A stretch of DNA of 64,000 bases from Flavihumibacter profundi. Lineage in GTDB: Bacteria; Bacteroidota; Bacteroidia; Chitinophagales; Chitinophagaceae. The stretch lies in the NCBI RefSeq assembly GCF_020076305.1, contig NZ_JAIQXE010000002.1, positions 62,001 through 126,000 on the forward strand, given 5' to 3'. Made by a program: the position numbers and the translations under genes. The notes under the pieces are model-generated. The model was not told the DNA's origin and ran no database searches. It saw only the letters and a program-made list of their open reading frames with translations. Within the stretch, counting starts at the first letter, position 1. Every line of letters starts with the position of its first letter. This document shows, piece after piece, positions 8,663 to 17,646 of this stretch.

Positions 8663-9712
8663 ATGTGCGTAATTTGGGCTGTGAAAATTATTAAAACCAT
8701 TAAGTATCAGGGATTCCTATTCGTTGCTGTTGTATCACTGTTGGCCTGCTCACCAAAATATGCAGTGAATACTCCGGCGGACCCTGGAAATGATAAACCA
8801 GCTGATTATTCCTCCCTGTTGCTTTGGGCGGCGCACCCGGACAAACATGACCCTTCGGATAGTATTCCGCTACCTTTAAGGAAAGGGTATCAAAAGGACA
8901 GCTCTGTTGACGTATTTTTTATTCACCCTACTAGTTTTACCGGAAAGAAACTGACAAAATGGAATGCTGATTTTACGGATAGTGCCCTGAATAATAAAAC
9001 CGACAGGTCGAGTATTTTATACCAGGCCTCTGTTTTTAACCGGTACAATGTATATGCACCGCGCTACAGGCAGGCACACATACAAAACTATTATTCGACC
9101 GATACTGTTGCGGCAATGCATGCGTTTGATTTTGCTTATGCAGATATAAAGGCGGCATTCGAATACTATTTACAGCATTATAATAATGGGAAGCCAATTA
9201 TCATTGCATCGCATAGCCAGGGCACAACACATGCCAAGCGATTACTGAAGGAATTTTTCGAAGGGAAGGAACTGAAAAATAAATTAGTGGCGGCCTATAT
9301 AATCGGAATGGCAGTTGAGCCTGACTATTTTGAATCACTTGGACCCTGCCGTGATTCACTGCAGACCGGTTGTTTTGTTAGTTGGCGCACTTTCAGGAGA
9401 GGCTATGAGCCAAATTATAAACCTTCCTCACGGCGATCCATAGTTGTTAATCCATTGAGATGGGCAACCGATACTATTTACGCACCGGTGGACCTAAATA
9501 AAGGATCTGTGCTTACCAAATTCAATACTGTATTGCCCATTGTGAATGATGCGCAGGTTTATAAAGACCTGTTGTGGATCAGCAGGCCAAGATTTCCCGG
9601 AGGGAAGTTTTACCGGGCAAAAAATTACCATGTCGGCGATATCAACCTGTTCTATATGAATATCAGGGAAAACCTGGATACCCGTGTGGAGCAGTTCAAA
9701 AAACAACAATGA
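8663..9712 (+). CDS. DUF3089 alpha/beta-hydrolase-like lipoprotein
   Basis: A 349-residue protein. A hydrophobic signal ends in the lipobox VSLLAC, so it is probably lipid-anchored outside the inner membrane. The body matches DUF3089: VDVFFIHPTSF near residue 90, RYNVYAPRYRQA, and the nucleophile elbow IIASHSQGTTH with the Ser of GxSxG-type SHSQG. Family members are taken to be lipases or esterases without known substrates. The ATG at 8663 is used; a GTG at 8681 gives a more typical short signal peptide and is an equal alternative. The stop overlaps the next start (ATGA at 9709), so it is coupled to the glycosyltransferase operon. Confidence 0.75.
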   Translation: MCVIWAVKIIKTIKYQGFLFVAVVSLLACSPKYAVNTPADPGNDKPADYSSLLLWAAHPDKHDPSDSIPLPLRKGYQKDSSVDVFFIHPTSFTGKKLTKWNADFTDSALNNKTDRSSILYQASVFNRYNVYAPRYRQAHIQNYYSTDTVAAMHAFDFAYADIKAAFEYYLQHYNNGKPIIIASHSQGTTHAKRLLKEFFEGKELKNKLVAAYIIGMAVEPDYFESLGPCRDSLQTGCFVSWRTFRRGYEPNYKPSSRRSIVVNPLRWATDTIYAPVDLNKGSVLTKFNTVLPIVNDAQVYKDLLWISRPRFPGGKFYRAKNYHVGDINLFYMNIRENLDTRVEQFKKQQ

Positions 9713-11358
9713 ACCTGAACAGCTTATTCTTTGAAACGGGTACAGGAAAGGGCAGGATCCAGCCCTGGCTGTTGTTCCTGTTTCTGCTGGCCGTTTTGGT
9801 TAAATCAGTTTTGCTGCGGACCTATCTGTATATAGATGGCGACCGAAGCCTTCAGCTGGTGGCTGCGGCAGAATGGGCAAAAGGTTTCGGATATACGGTT
9901 CCGCAAGTGGAACTTGGTAATATTAATCTTGTTCGCCATAAGGTATTGCTGGAATGGCCTCCATTATATAGTGGCTTACTGGTACCCTTATTAAAGCTTA
10001 CTGGTTTTAATTTTTCCCGGAGCAGTTGTATACTTGATTCAACTGGTGCCTTCTTTTACCTATTGGCAATTTGGCGGTTAATGCAGTTACTTGGCTTTTC
10101 GCCTTTCGCACAAATGATAGCAGTTTGGTTCAAGGCAACTGAGATTTATGAAGGCTTTTTCAATTCATTTCCAACCGATTTCCTGGCCGCTGCCTGCTGG
10201 CTCTGGGCCTTCTATTTTTTCCTGAAATACCTGGATGAACCCCAAAACAAATGGCTGGTAACCTTGCTTTTATGCATCGGTGCTTCCTTTCTTTTCCGGT
10301 ATGTTTACCTTACTGCCCTGCCGGTATTGCCCTTGCTTTTATGGTGGTCCGGATTCAGGAAAAATAGGGCAGACTGGATGAAAGCGGGTGTGATACTGGC
10401 CTTAGGCCTCGCAATAATTGTTATGGCCTATTTGGGATTTAATAAAGTGCAAACAGGAACATTCACTTACCTGGAGCAATGGGATAAAGGATTTTATCCC
10501 GGAAAGCTCGTGAACACTATTCCCCTTTTCTGGCAGGCTATCAGTCACGTTACATTTATTTGTGTCCAGTTCGAATTGTTGTTTCATACTCAGTATCGTT
10601 TTTTTTACGGGATACTGCAATTCAGCTCGGCTGCTTTTTTAACATATATGCTTATACGCTGGCTACAAAGGGCATGGTTGGCAAAATTTGTATTGGGTAA
10701 TGATCGTATGGCCCGCTTTGTTCTTTCAGCCGTTATGGTTTGTAGTGTAATCATTGCAACTTTAGCTGCACTTAGTATACGAATTGATTTTCCGGTTGAT
10801 ATTACAGGTGGCACCTGGTCTTATATGGTCGAAGACCGGTACTTTTTAATACCACTAACTATAATCCTTTTCGTAATTATGGGACAATTGTTCCTTGTTT
10901 ACTGGAAACATTTACGTTTGCAGGGTTTCCTCCGCAAAGTATTAATCCTGGCATGTTTGTTCCAGGTTGTCCATATCGGCTGGATCCTGGAAAAAAGAAT
11001 TCCGTTAATAAAAATGGAAGATCCGGCAAACCCCCGGGATGCATTGGAAAAGCGTGGATCACTGCAGGCAATGTTTAATGAGGGTAAAGGCCGCGGAGAT
11101 GATGTTGTACTTTTTTCCAAGGAGTACGGTTATATTTATTATGCACTGGCCAATAATGTGAAAGTGTTCAGGCAGGTCAGCGCCATGGGTGATTCTGCTA
11201 TTATTGGCATTAAGACCCCATCTACGATTGTGGTTTCCCTGAAGGAAAATGAGTTTAAAAAATACAAGGTCTTCCTGGAAAAATACCAGTTTAAAGTAAG
11301 GCGTAGATTTCTGGATGAAGTCCATTTGATCGGCTTTGTAAAACCTGCCGGATCTTGA
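9709..11358 (+). CDS. GT-C-like polytopic membrane glycosyltransferase
   Basis: A 549-residue protein with about eleven membrane segments. An acidic loop follows the first segment (TYLYIDGDRSLQ), where GT-C enzymes of the ArnT/PMT (GT39) type place the catalytic Asp. The C-terminal 100 residues are soluble and probably periplasmic. Such enzymes transfer sugars from polyprenyl-phosphate carriers on the outer side of the inner membrane. The reading frame is open from 9574, but the ATG at 9709, in an ATGA overlap with the preceding stop, is the natural start. The gene ends in a TTGA overlap with the next gene. Family membership is by topology and the loop motif, so the exact family is uncertain. 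Confidence 0.65.
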   Translation: MNLNSLFFETGTGKGRIQPWLLFLFLLAVLVKSVLLRTYLYIDGDRSLQLVAAAEWAKGFGYTVPQVELGNINLVRHKVLLEWPPLYSGLLVPLLKLTGFNFSRSSCILDSTGAFFYLLAIWRLMQLLGFSPFAQMIAVWFKATEIYEGFFNSFPTDFLAAACWLWAFYFFLKYLDEPQNKWLVTLLLCIGASFLFRYVYLTALPVLPLLLWWSGFRKNRADWMKAGVILALGLAIIVMAYLGFNKVQTGTFTYLEQWDKGFYPGKLVNTIPLFWQAISHVTFICVQFELLFHTQYRFFYGILQFSSAAFLTYMLIRWLQRAWLAKFVLGNDRMARFVLSAVMVCSVIIATLAALSIRIDFPVDITGGTWSYMVEDRYFLIPLTIILFVIMGQLFLVYWKHLRLQGFLRKVLILACLFQVVHIGWILEKRIPLIKMEDPANPRDALEKRGSLQAMFNEGKGRGDDVVLFSKEYGYIYYALANNVKVFRQVSAMGDSAIIGIKTPSTIVVSLKENEFKKYKVFLEKYQFKVRRRFLDEVHLIGFVKPAGS

Positions 11359-12032
11359 GCCAACTTTATATTATAATACCTGCCTATAATGAACAAGGCA
11401 TGCTGAACGAGGTGATAAAAAACATTCGCCAGGTAACAGCTGCCCATATTATAGTGGTAGATGACGGATCAAGGGATCCCCTTTACGTTGACCAGGATTT
11501 TAAATCAGTCAATTTATTGAGGCACTATGTTAACCTTGGCCAGGGTGCTGCTCTTGCAACAGGAATTCAATATGCACTGCAACTTGGTGCGGACATGGTT
11601 GTCACTTTTGATGCAGACGGGCAACACGATCCAAAGGATATTGCTGCAATAACAGAACCTGTTAAAAGCGACCAGGCCGATATTGTTTTCGGTTCACGCT
11701 TTATGGGCACAAAAAACCAGGTGCCGGTGCTTAAAAGGATATTGATTGCTATGGCAAGGACATTTCATTGGCTATTAACCGGATACCGGATGACCGATGC
11801 ACATAACGGCCTTCGGGCGATGAATCGTAAAGCTGCTACAGTAATTCGCATAACTGAAAACCGAATGGCCCATGCAACAGAAATATTGTTTGAAATTAAA
11901 AGGCATAAACTCAGGTGGAAGGAAGTACCAGTAAATATCGTTTACACCCCGTATAGCCAAAAGAAAGGACAGTCCCCGGCAAATAGCATCCGTATTTTTT
12001 TTGATGTAGTTTTACACAAACTGTTCCGATGA
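11355..12032 (+). CDS. GT2 glycosyltransferase, polyprenyl-phosphate sugar synthase-like
   Basis: A 225-residue GT-A fold enzyme resembling dolichyl/polyprenyl-phosphate mannose or glucose synthases. It has IPAYNEQ (8-14), VVDDGSRD (34-41), the metal-binding DAD of TFDADGQHDP (Asp86, Asp88) and a basic TYSQKKG-like region near the C-terminus. It lacks a membrane anchor. Translation starts at TTG in the overlap TTGA with the stop of the GT-C gene, the only start that fits the N-terminus of the fold. It likely charges a lipid carrier with sugar for the neighbouring GT-C enzymes; DUF2304 proteins often follow such enzymes, as here. Confidence 0.85.
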   Translation: MSQLYIIIPAYNEQGMLNEVIKNIRQVTAAHIIVVDDGSRDPLYVDQDFKSVNLLRHYVNLGQGAALATGIQYALQLGADMVVTFDADGQHDPKDIAAITEPVKSDQADIVFGSRFMGTKNQVPVLKRILIAMARTFHWLLTGYRMTDAHNGLRAMNRKAATVIRITENRMAHATEILFEIKRHKLRWKEVPVNIVYTPYSQKKGQSPANSIRIFFDVVLHKLFR

Positions 12033-12355
12033 CAGCTATCCAGATTGTTTTAATTACCGGAGTACTGTTCATACTGGTATACTTCATTCAACGCCTGCAA
12101 AAAGCGGTGATCAGTGTTTTATTTATGGTATTGTTAAGCGGGTTGGCAGTATTATTTATTCTTCAACCGGAATTAACCAATACTATAGCCCACAAAATTG
12201 GTGTAGGAAGGGGAGCCGACCTGGTTTTTTATATCAGCATATTATTGTTCTGGTACTTTATTTTAAGATTATATGCAAGGATCAGGAAGCTGGAAGAAAC
12301 TGTAACAACCCTGATCCGGCAGGAGGCCATAAAAAATGCCGGAACACATGACTGA
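12029..12355 (+). CDS. DUF2304 small membrane protein
   Basis: A 108-residue protein with three membrane segments (about 4-21, 26-45 and 66-83), followed by a short coiled-coil tail (RKLEETVTTLIRQEA). Size, topology and place directly after a GT2 polyprenyl-phosphate sugar synthase match DUF2304, whose members probably anchor or assist the soluble GT2 at the membrane. The start is in an ATGA overlap with the GT2 stop. The end overlaps the next gene by 8 to 20 bases depending on that gene's start. Confidence 0.8.
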   Translation: MTAIQIVLITGVLFILVYFIQRLQKAVISVLFMVLLSGLAVLFILQPELTNTIAHKIGVGRGADLVFYISILLFWYFILRLYARIRKLEETVTTLIRQEAIKNAGTHD

Positions 12356-13565
12356 TAAAATGAAGCTAAACCATAAAGAATCTGAGGTTAGATTTCTTAG
12401 TATTGTAATGCCTTGCCTGAATGAAGTTCTGACACTACGTACCTGTATTCGCAGGGCGAAATTTTTTTTAGCCACTCTTGATATTCCAAATGAAATAGTA
12501 ATAGCAGACAACGGATCAACCGACGGTTCTATTGATATCTGCAAGGAAGAAGGAGTGCGATGCCTGCAGGTTCCCATGAGGGGATATGGTTCGGCGCTGC
12601 ATTATGGGATCATGGCGGCTAAAGGGTCACATATTATTTTTGGTGATTCCGATGATAGTTATCATTTCGATGAGTGCCAGCCTTTTTATGAAAAACTACA
12701 GCAGGGTGCTGACCTGGTAGTTGGTAATCGTTTCAAAGGCGGGGTTGAAAAAGGTGCTATGCCCTTTTTGCACCGTTACCTGGGCACCCCGGTGATTTCC
12801 TATATGGGCCGCAAATCCTTTAAAGTGCCGTACAGGGATTTTAACTGCGGGCTTAGGGCTATCCGTAAAGCTTCATACCTGGAATTGGGCATGCAGGCCA
12901 GGGGAATGGATTTTATAACGGAGATGCTGGCGCGCGCAGGCTATCGGGAATTAAACATAGCAGAAGTCCCGGTGAAATTATATAAAGACGGTCGCGATCG
13001 TCCGCCGCACCTTAAGACCTGGCAGGATGGCTGGCGACAATTCCGGCAGATCATTATGTTAAGCCCAAGGTGGTTTTTACTGATCCCGTCCCTTGTTTTC
13101 CTGGTAATGGGACTGCTCTTGTTTTTTGCTTTGCTTTTTACCAAGCTGCAAATCGCAAAAGTGACTTTCGACATTCATTCCCTGTTTTTTGGCGCAGTAT
13201 TCATTCTGCTGGGGTTACAGCTTCTCCAGTTTTATTTGTTACTCAGGTTCTATGGGTTTAAGATAAGGTTACATAAGCTAAACCAAATAGAAAAAAAGAT
13301 AATACAGATTTTTCGGTTTGAAAAAGGGCTGATTATAGGATGCCTGGTTTTTGTATTTGGCGTTTTATTATCTTTTATTGCCGTTTACCAGTGGGCTACA
13401 GGCAACTATGGCAACCTGGATCCGATGCATACATTCAGGCTTATCATTCCAGGCGGATTAGGAATTATGGCTGGCACACAAGTCATCATATTTTCTTTCC
13501 TGCTGAACGCGCTGGTCACTTTTAATATCAGCTTCAAAGAAGAGGAACCAAACTGGATCAATTGA
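12336..13565 (+). CDS. GT2 glycosyltransferase with C-terminal membrane domain
   Basis: A 409-residue protein. The GT-A domain (about 18-240) shows VMPCLNE (24-30), IADNGSTDGS (56-65) and the DXD-type DSDDSYH (104-110). Two membrane segments near 245-300 and two more near 335-405 form a C-terminal domain, as in polyprenyl-phosphate glycosyltransferases of the DPM/GtrB-like group. Three ATG codons (12336, 12348, 12360) can start it. All precede the fold; 12348 would give an 8-base overlap with DUF2304. It is a second, distinct lipid-sugar synthase in the operon, which suggests two donor sugars or two steps. Confidence 0.8.
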   Translation: MPEHMTDKMKLNHKESEVRFLSIVMPCLNEVLTLRTCIRRAKFFLATLDIPNEIVIADNGSTDGSIDICKEEGVRCLQVPMRGYGSALHYGIMAAKGSHIIFGDSDDSYHFDECQPFYEKLQQGADLVVGNRFKGGVEKGAMPFLHRYLGTPVISYMGRKSFKVPYRDFNCGLRAIRKASYLELGMQARGMDFITEMLARAGYRELNIAEVPVKLYKDGRDRPPHLKTWQDGWRQFRQIIMLSPRWFLLIPSLVFLVMGLLLFFALLFTKLQIAKVTFDIHSLFFGAVFILLGLQLLQFYLLLRFYGFKIRLHKLNQIEKKIIQIFRFEKGLIIGCLVFVFGVLLSFIAVYQWATGNYGNLDPMHTFRLIIPGGLGIMAGTQVIIFSFLLNALVTFNISFKEEEPNWIN

Positions 13566-13587
13566 GTAGTAAGATTTTTTTTCCTGG

Positions 13588-15240
13588 ATGAAACCGGGTA
13601 AACCATATTCAGTTACGCTGAGGGTCACCACAGTCTTGTATTTGCTGGTGGCCACATTTGTTTTTTCATCTCTCAAAACAAAAATTAATCCGGATGGTAT
13701 CGCTTACCTGACCATCGCGAAAAATTACGCACATGCACATTGGGCAGAAGCGGTTAATGCATACTGGTCACCATTATTATCCTGGCTATTGGCCCCATTT
13801 TGCTGGCTACCTGTTGAACCGCTTTTTATTTTCTATGTTATCAATGTACTGGCAGGACTGGCGGGTATCATTGTGTTTTATACACTGATGGTACAGTTGG
13901 GTTTCTCAGTTACATTGCAAAATTTCCTTCTCCCGCTATGCGCTGTTTTCATGCTGCGGTTTGCCTATTATACATCGACACCCGACCTTGCTTCTGTGGT
14001 ACTTTTACTCTTATTCCTGCGTTACTGGCTCAGGGGAAATCTTAACCTGAGGCCATTTAATACAGCAATCTGGTTGGTGGTATTGTATTTTGCCAAAGCC
14101 TATAATTTTTTCTTTGTCAGTGGCCTGATCTGTTTTGATCTGCTTACATTATTGCTTAACAAAAGGACCAACCGCTACAAGCTGGTGGGTAGCTTTTGCA
14201 AGTTATATGTAATCTTTTTTATTTTGGTATCACCATGGCTTTTTGCACTTCACCAAAAGTATGGTGGATTGATGCTGGCCGGAACTGCAAAATTTAACCA
14301 TGGTGCAGCAATTGTAAATTTATCCTTACTGGGAAAGGGAATTCCTGGAACAGAAGCCCTTTCAAACAACTACGAATTTTATACGGCATTCATAAACCCG
14401 CCTCATGAATATTCGGTTTTCGCCTGGGAGGATCCTGTTCGTAAGGCAACTTTCAGGGATTATGCAGTTTTTTCTTCAAAGGATAATTTCCTTTTACAAT
14501 TAAAGGTAGTACTTACGAATATCCGGCTTTTGTTAGGTGGCTATACCGATATGCATGCCATAATAGGGCTTAGTCTATGCCTCCTGCTTATTGGGTTTTT
14601 CATCACAACAGTATCAATGCTTAAGAATAATGTAACCCTGCCTGTTCTTCTTGAACAGGAAATAACCAGGATTTTTGTTTTCAGTTGCTTTTACCTGAGC
14701 GGTTATTTATTGCTATTTGTAGAAGATCGTTATTTATGGATAAATCTGCTGGTGGGCTTATTGGGCATCGGATTTTTAAGTAAACACTTATTAAAAAGTG
14801 CCAACTCATTTTTTAGCGAAAAGCAATTCTCATTCCCAGGATTTTTCCTTACGGTACCGGCCACAGCATTTGTTTCTTATCAATTGATTTGGACGCATTT
14901 TTTTTCCGCACCTATTTTTAATAGTGAGACAGGCAAGTCAGAATATACGTTCGCGAAAGGGTTAAAAAAAGCGCCACCGTATCAAACACGTATGGCTCAC
15001 TGGCCGAATTCTGAGGATTATAGCCTATATGCTTCCTGGTTCACTGCTTATTTTTCAGAAGGGCGCCACTATAATTGCCTGCCGGCTGAAATCAGTAAGG
15101 CCAATGCGCTCATCGGGGCAAATAATATCAGTGTAGTATTTGTTTCCGATACAGCAAAAGTTCCGGGGGATTTCGTGATCGTACACTGGAAGAAGATTGT
15201 TGGTCCGATTCCCAATACAGATGTGTATATTAAGCCCTAA
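13588..15240 (+). CDS. GT-C-like membrane protein, tandem paralogue 1
   Basis: A 550-residue protein with about ten membrane segments and a soluble C-terminal tail of 100 residues. The first loop has KINPDGIAYLTIAKNYA followed by AYWSPLLSW; the acidic residue after the first segment is typical of GT-C transferases. It shares many blocks with the next gene (NPDxIxYLTIAKNY, NAYWSPL, LYFAKAYNFFFV, GTAKFNHGA, FAWEDPV, YLLxFVEDRY, ISKANxLI), so the two are a tandem duplication. It begins 22 bases after the GT2 gene. The substrate is unknown. I assign the GT-C fold by topology only. Confidence 0.65.
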   Translation: MKPGKPYSVTLRVTTVLYLLVATFVFSSLKTKINPDGIAYLTIAKNYAHAHWAEAVNAYWSPLLSWLLAPFCWLPVEPLFIFYVINVLAGLAGIIVFYTLMVQLGFSVTLQNFLLPLCAVFMLRFAYYTSTPDLASVVLLLLFLRYWLRGNLNLRPFNTAIWLVVLYFAKAYNFFFVSGLICFDLLTLLLNKRTNRYKLVGSFCKLYVIFFILVSPWLFALHQKYGGLMLAGTAKFNHGAAIVNLSLLGKGIPGTEALSNNYEFYTAFINPPHEYSVFAWEDPVRKATFRDYAVFSSKDNFLLQLKVVLTNIRLLLGGYTDMHAIIGLSLCLLLIGFFITTVSMLKNNVTLPVLLEQEITRIFVFSCFYLSGYLLLFVEDRYLWINLLVGLLGIGFLSKHLLKSANSFFSEKQFSFPGFFLTVPATAFVSYQLIWTHFFSAPIFNSETGKSEYTFAKGLKKAPPYQTRMAHWPNSEDYSLYASWFTAYFSEGRHYNCLPAEISKANALIGANNISVVFVSDTAKVPGDFVIVHWKKIVGPIPNTDVYIKP

Positions 15241-15293
15241 GCAGTCTTAAAGAAAGAGTTTTGTAATAAGGATTAAAAATATTCGGGAAAAAC

Positions 15294-16880
15294 ATGAATA
15301 GTATGACGGAAAAATGGTCAGGTTGGTTTTGGGCTATACTGGCCGTTTACCTGCTGGGAGGTTTTATCTTATATTTCCCGCTTCGTTACCAGGTAAATCC
15401 TGATGCCATCAGTTACCTTACGATTGCAAAAAATTATTCCCGGGGTTATTGGATGGATGCGGTCAATGCATATTGGTCGCCATTAATTTCCTGGGTCATT
15501 GCCCTGTTTTGCAGGATCCCGGTTGACCCGCTTTTCATTTTCAAATGGTATAACCTGATAGTTGGCATGGGCGGCTTGTTTGCCTGCAACCAATTGATGC
15601 AATACCTGGGTATAAAAAGCTATTCCAGGAATTTATTCCTTTCAATACTCGCTATCATTTTTTTAAGATTTGTTTTTTCTGTTACTACCCCTGACTTAAC
15701 AGTCACAGTTTTGTTGTTGTTCTTTTTGCCTTATTGGTTAACCGGCAAGCTCCTGCGGAAACCATTAATCACGGGAACCTGGATCGCCCTTTTATATTTT
15801 GCCAAGGCCTATAATTTCTTTTTTGTAACCGGACTCCTGGTTTTCGAGGTAGCTAGCCTTGTGGTTCAAAAAGAGCTACCGATAAAAAGGATACTCGGAA
15901 ATATATTGCTTCTGTATGGGGTCTTTTTTATCCTTGCATCACCATGGCTATGGGCTTTGCACCATAAGTACGGATATTTTATGCTTGCAGGTACCGCCAA
16001 GTTTAACCACGGGGCTGCACGCTATGATAATTACGCGTATATGCTCCGCTTTGTTGCTCCACCGCATAGCCATTCTGTATTTGCCTGGGAAGACCCGGTC
16101 CTGAAGTCCGGATTCCGCGATTACTCTGTTTTTGAATCCCGTGAAAATTTCCTGTTCCAGCTTAAAATAGTCTGGAAAAATTTGTTGCAGTTTTTAACAG
16201 GTGCAACAAATACCCTGCTAATTGTTTTCATTGGAACGATTTTAATGATAGTTAGTTATTTAATACGCATTAAAGAATTAGCAGGAATGCCTGCAATTGG
16301 CAAATGGCTTTTTAAGAATGAGTATTTTAAAATATTCGCTTTTTCAACTTTATATATTAGCGGGTATCTGTTGATTTTTGTTGAAGACAGGTATGTTTGG
16401 ACCAGCGTGGTATTGTCTGTTATTGCCGGTGCATTTTTATTTGATTATTTTCTTTCGGTGGACAAAAGGCGGTGGTTATATTTTGCATTATTTCTTGTAT
16501 TAGATATTATCCTTGCCTGGCATAGCCTGTATAGCAATTTTTTTAAAGCACCGCCACACTATAAAGAGATTGCAATTGCAGAATACAGGACATCCCGGCG
16601 CTTTATTTCCCTTCCACCGGAAAAGAAGAAGATGGCTAAATGGCCTGATGACGGCGGTTATACATTATTCGGATCCTGGTACGTAGCTTATTTTTCTGAG
16701 GGGAGCCATTATTTTTCACTACCTGCTGACATCAGCAAGGCAAATGAATTAATTGAAGGCAATGGGATCTCAATTGTCTTTGTACCTGCCGGTACTGAAA
16801 TTCCCGAAGGCTTCGTTATCAAAAACTGGACGAAAATATCCGATGGGATTCCTGAATCAATTATTTACCAGCGTCCTTAA
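15294..16880 (+). CDS. GT-C-like membrane protein, tandem paralogue 2
   Basis: A 528-residue paralogue of the preceding protein, with the same loop motif (QVNPDAISYLTIAKNYS) and the same C-terminal soluble tail (AYFSEGSHYFSLPADISKANELI). It lacks about 20 residues that paralogue 1 has after GTAKFNHGA. A second ATG nine bases downstream is an alternative start. It is the last gene of the glycosyltransferase operon; its 3' end overlaps the convergent exbD by 20 bases, so no terminator hairpin is present between them. Confidence 0.65.
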   Translation: MNSMTEKWSGWFWAILAVYLLGGFILYFPLRYQVNPDAISYLTIAKNYSRGYWMDAVNAYWSPLISWVIALFCRIPVDPLFIFKWYNLIVGMGGLFACNQLMQYLGIKSYSRNLFLSILAIIFLRFVFSVTTPDLTVTVLLLFFLPYWLTGKLLRKPLITGTWIALLYFAKAYNFFFVTGLLVFEVASLVVQKELPIKRILGNILLLYGVFFILASPWLWALHHKYGYFMLAGTAKFNHGAARYDNYAYMLRFVAPPHSHSVFAWEDPVLKSGFRDYSVFESRENFLFQLKIVWKNLLQFLTGATNTLLIVFIGTILMIVSYLIRIKELAGMPAIGKWLFKNEYFKIFAFSTLYISGYLLIFVEDRYVWTSVVLSVIAGAFLFDYFLSVDKRRWLYFALFLVLDIILAWHSLYSNFFKAPPHYKEIAIAEYRTSRRFISLPPEKKKMAKWPDDGGYTLFGSWYVAYFSEGSHYFSLPADISKANELIEGNGISIVFVPAGTEIPEGFVIKNWTKISDGIPESIIYQRP

Positions 16881-17409
16881 TTGCAAAGGTCAAATTTGCA
16901 ATGGCATTGTTGTCCTCGGCAACGCAATATTTGCGTACATCGTTAATCAGCATTTCATCCAGCAGGTCCACGAGGTTTTTGTAGGAACTGGATTTGTCGG
17001 GATAAATAATGATGGTGAGGTCTTTTTCCTTTCCAAGGAGTCGCAGGGCTTTTTTCTTTTCGCGGATAAGCTGGCCCACACCATCACTTAAACCAAAACC
17101 AATGCTGCCAAACTGGTTTGACTGAAGGGCATTGGGCAGGCTTCCATGGTAGAAATAAACTTTATCGTTTTCTGATGGCACCAGGGTCAGGGATGTAGAT
17201 TCACCGACTTTAGAAGGAGTGCCGCCGGCAGGCAAGTAAAACCGGAGGGCTTTTTGTTGTTGCATGGTTGTTGAAAAGATAAAAAATGTTATCAGGAGGA
17301 AGCCCAGGTCTACCATTGGGGTGAGGTCTACTTTTGTGGAATTCTTTTTCAACCGGGCAATACTTCCCTGCTTACCGCCCGAAGGGGTATTGTTAATGAT
17401 TTCAGCCAT
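16861..17409 (-). CDS. exbD: ExbD/TolR-family biopolymer transport protein
   Basis: A 182-residue protein with one N-terminal membrane segment (about 32-50) containing Asp34 in VDLTPMVDLGFLLITFFIF, matching the proton-carrying Asp of ExbD/TolR. The rest is a periplasmic domain (TIIIYPDKSSSYKNLVDLLDEM). The reading frame extends upstream to 17580, but the ATG at 17409 (MAEIINN) puts the membrane segment where the family has it. ExbD normally works with ExbB and TonB in energising outer membrane transport; no ExbB or TonB gene is adjacent, so it is an orphan or an additional copy here. Confidence 0.85.
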   Translation of the reverse strand: MAEIINNTPSGGKQGSIARLKKNSTKVDLTPMVDLGFLLITFFIFSTTMQQQKALRFYLPAGGTPSKVGESTSLTLVPSENDKVYFYHGSLPNALQSNQFGSIGFGLSDGVGQLIREKKKALRLLGKEKDLTIIIYPDKSSSYKNLVDLLDEMLINDVRKYCVAEDNNAIANLTFAIKDAGK

Positions 17410-17646
17410 AAAGTGAAGGTTTTCAATTAGATGATAAACGATGATGATTCCATAAATTGAATTCAACATATGGAGTTTGCATGCAGGCAGTAGTTGCCTG
17501 GAAGTATTAGGCATAAAAAAATATAACCTACAAGTTTTTAAAAGGTTTTTTTCGATTGCGTGTTTATAAATAATAAACATATATTAGTATCCCTAAACAA
17601 TTTATTATACCAGTAAATACTTTTACGATATAGATAGCGAAAGTGT

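Noticed and set aside
13588-16880. Tandem paralogues as parts of one broken gene or an insertion
   Set aside because: Both have full start and stop, matching topology and moderate divergence; they are two intact genes.
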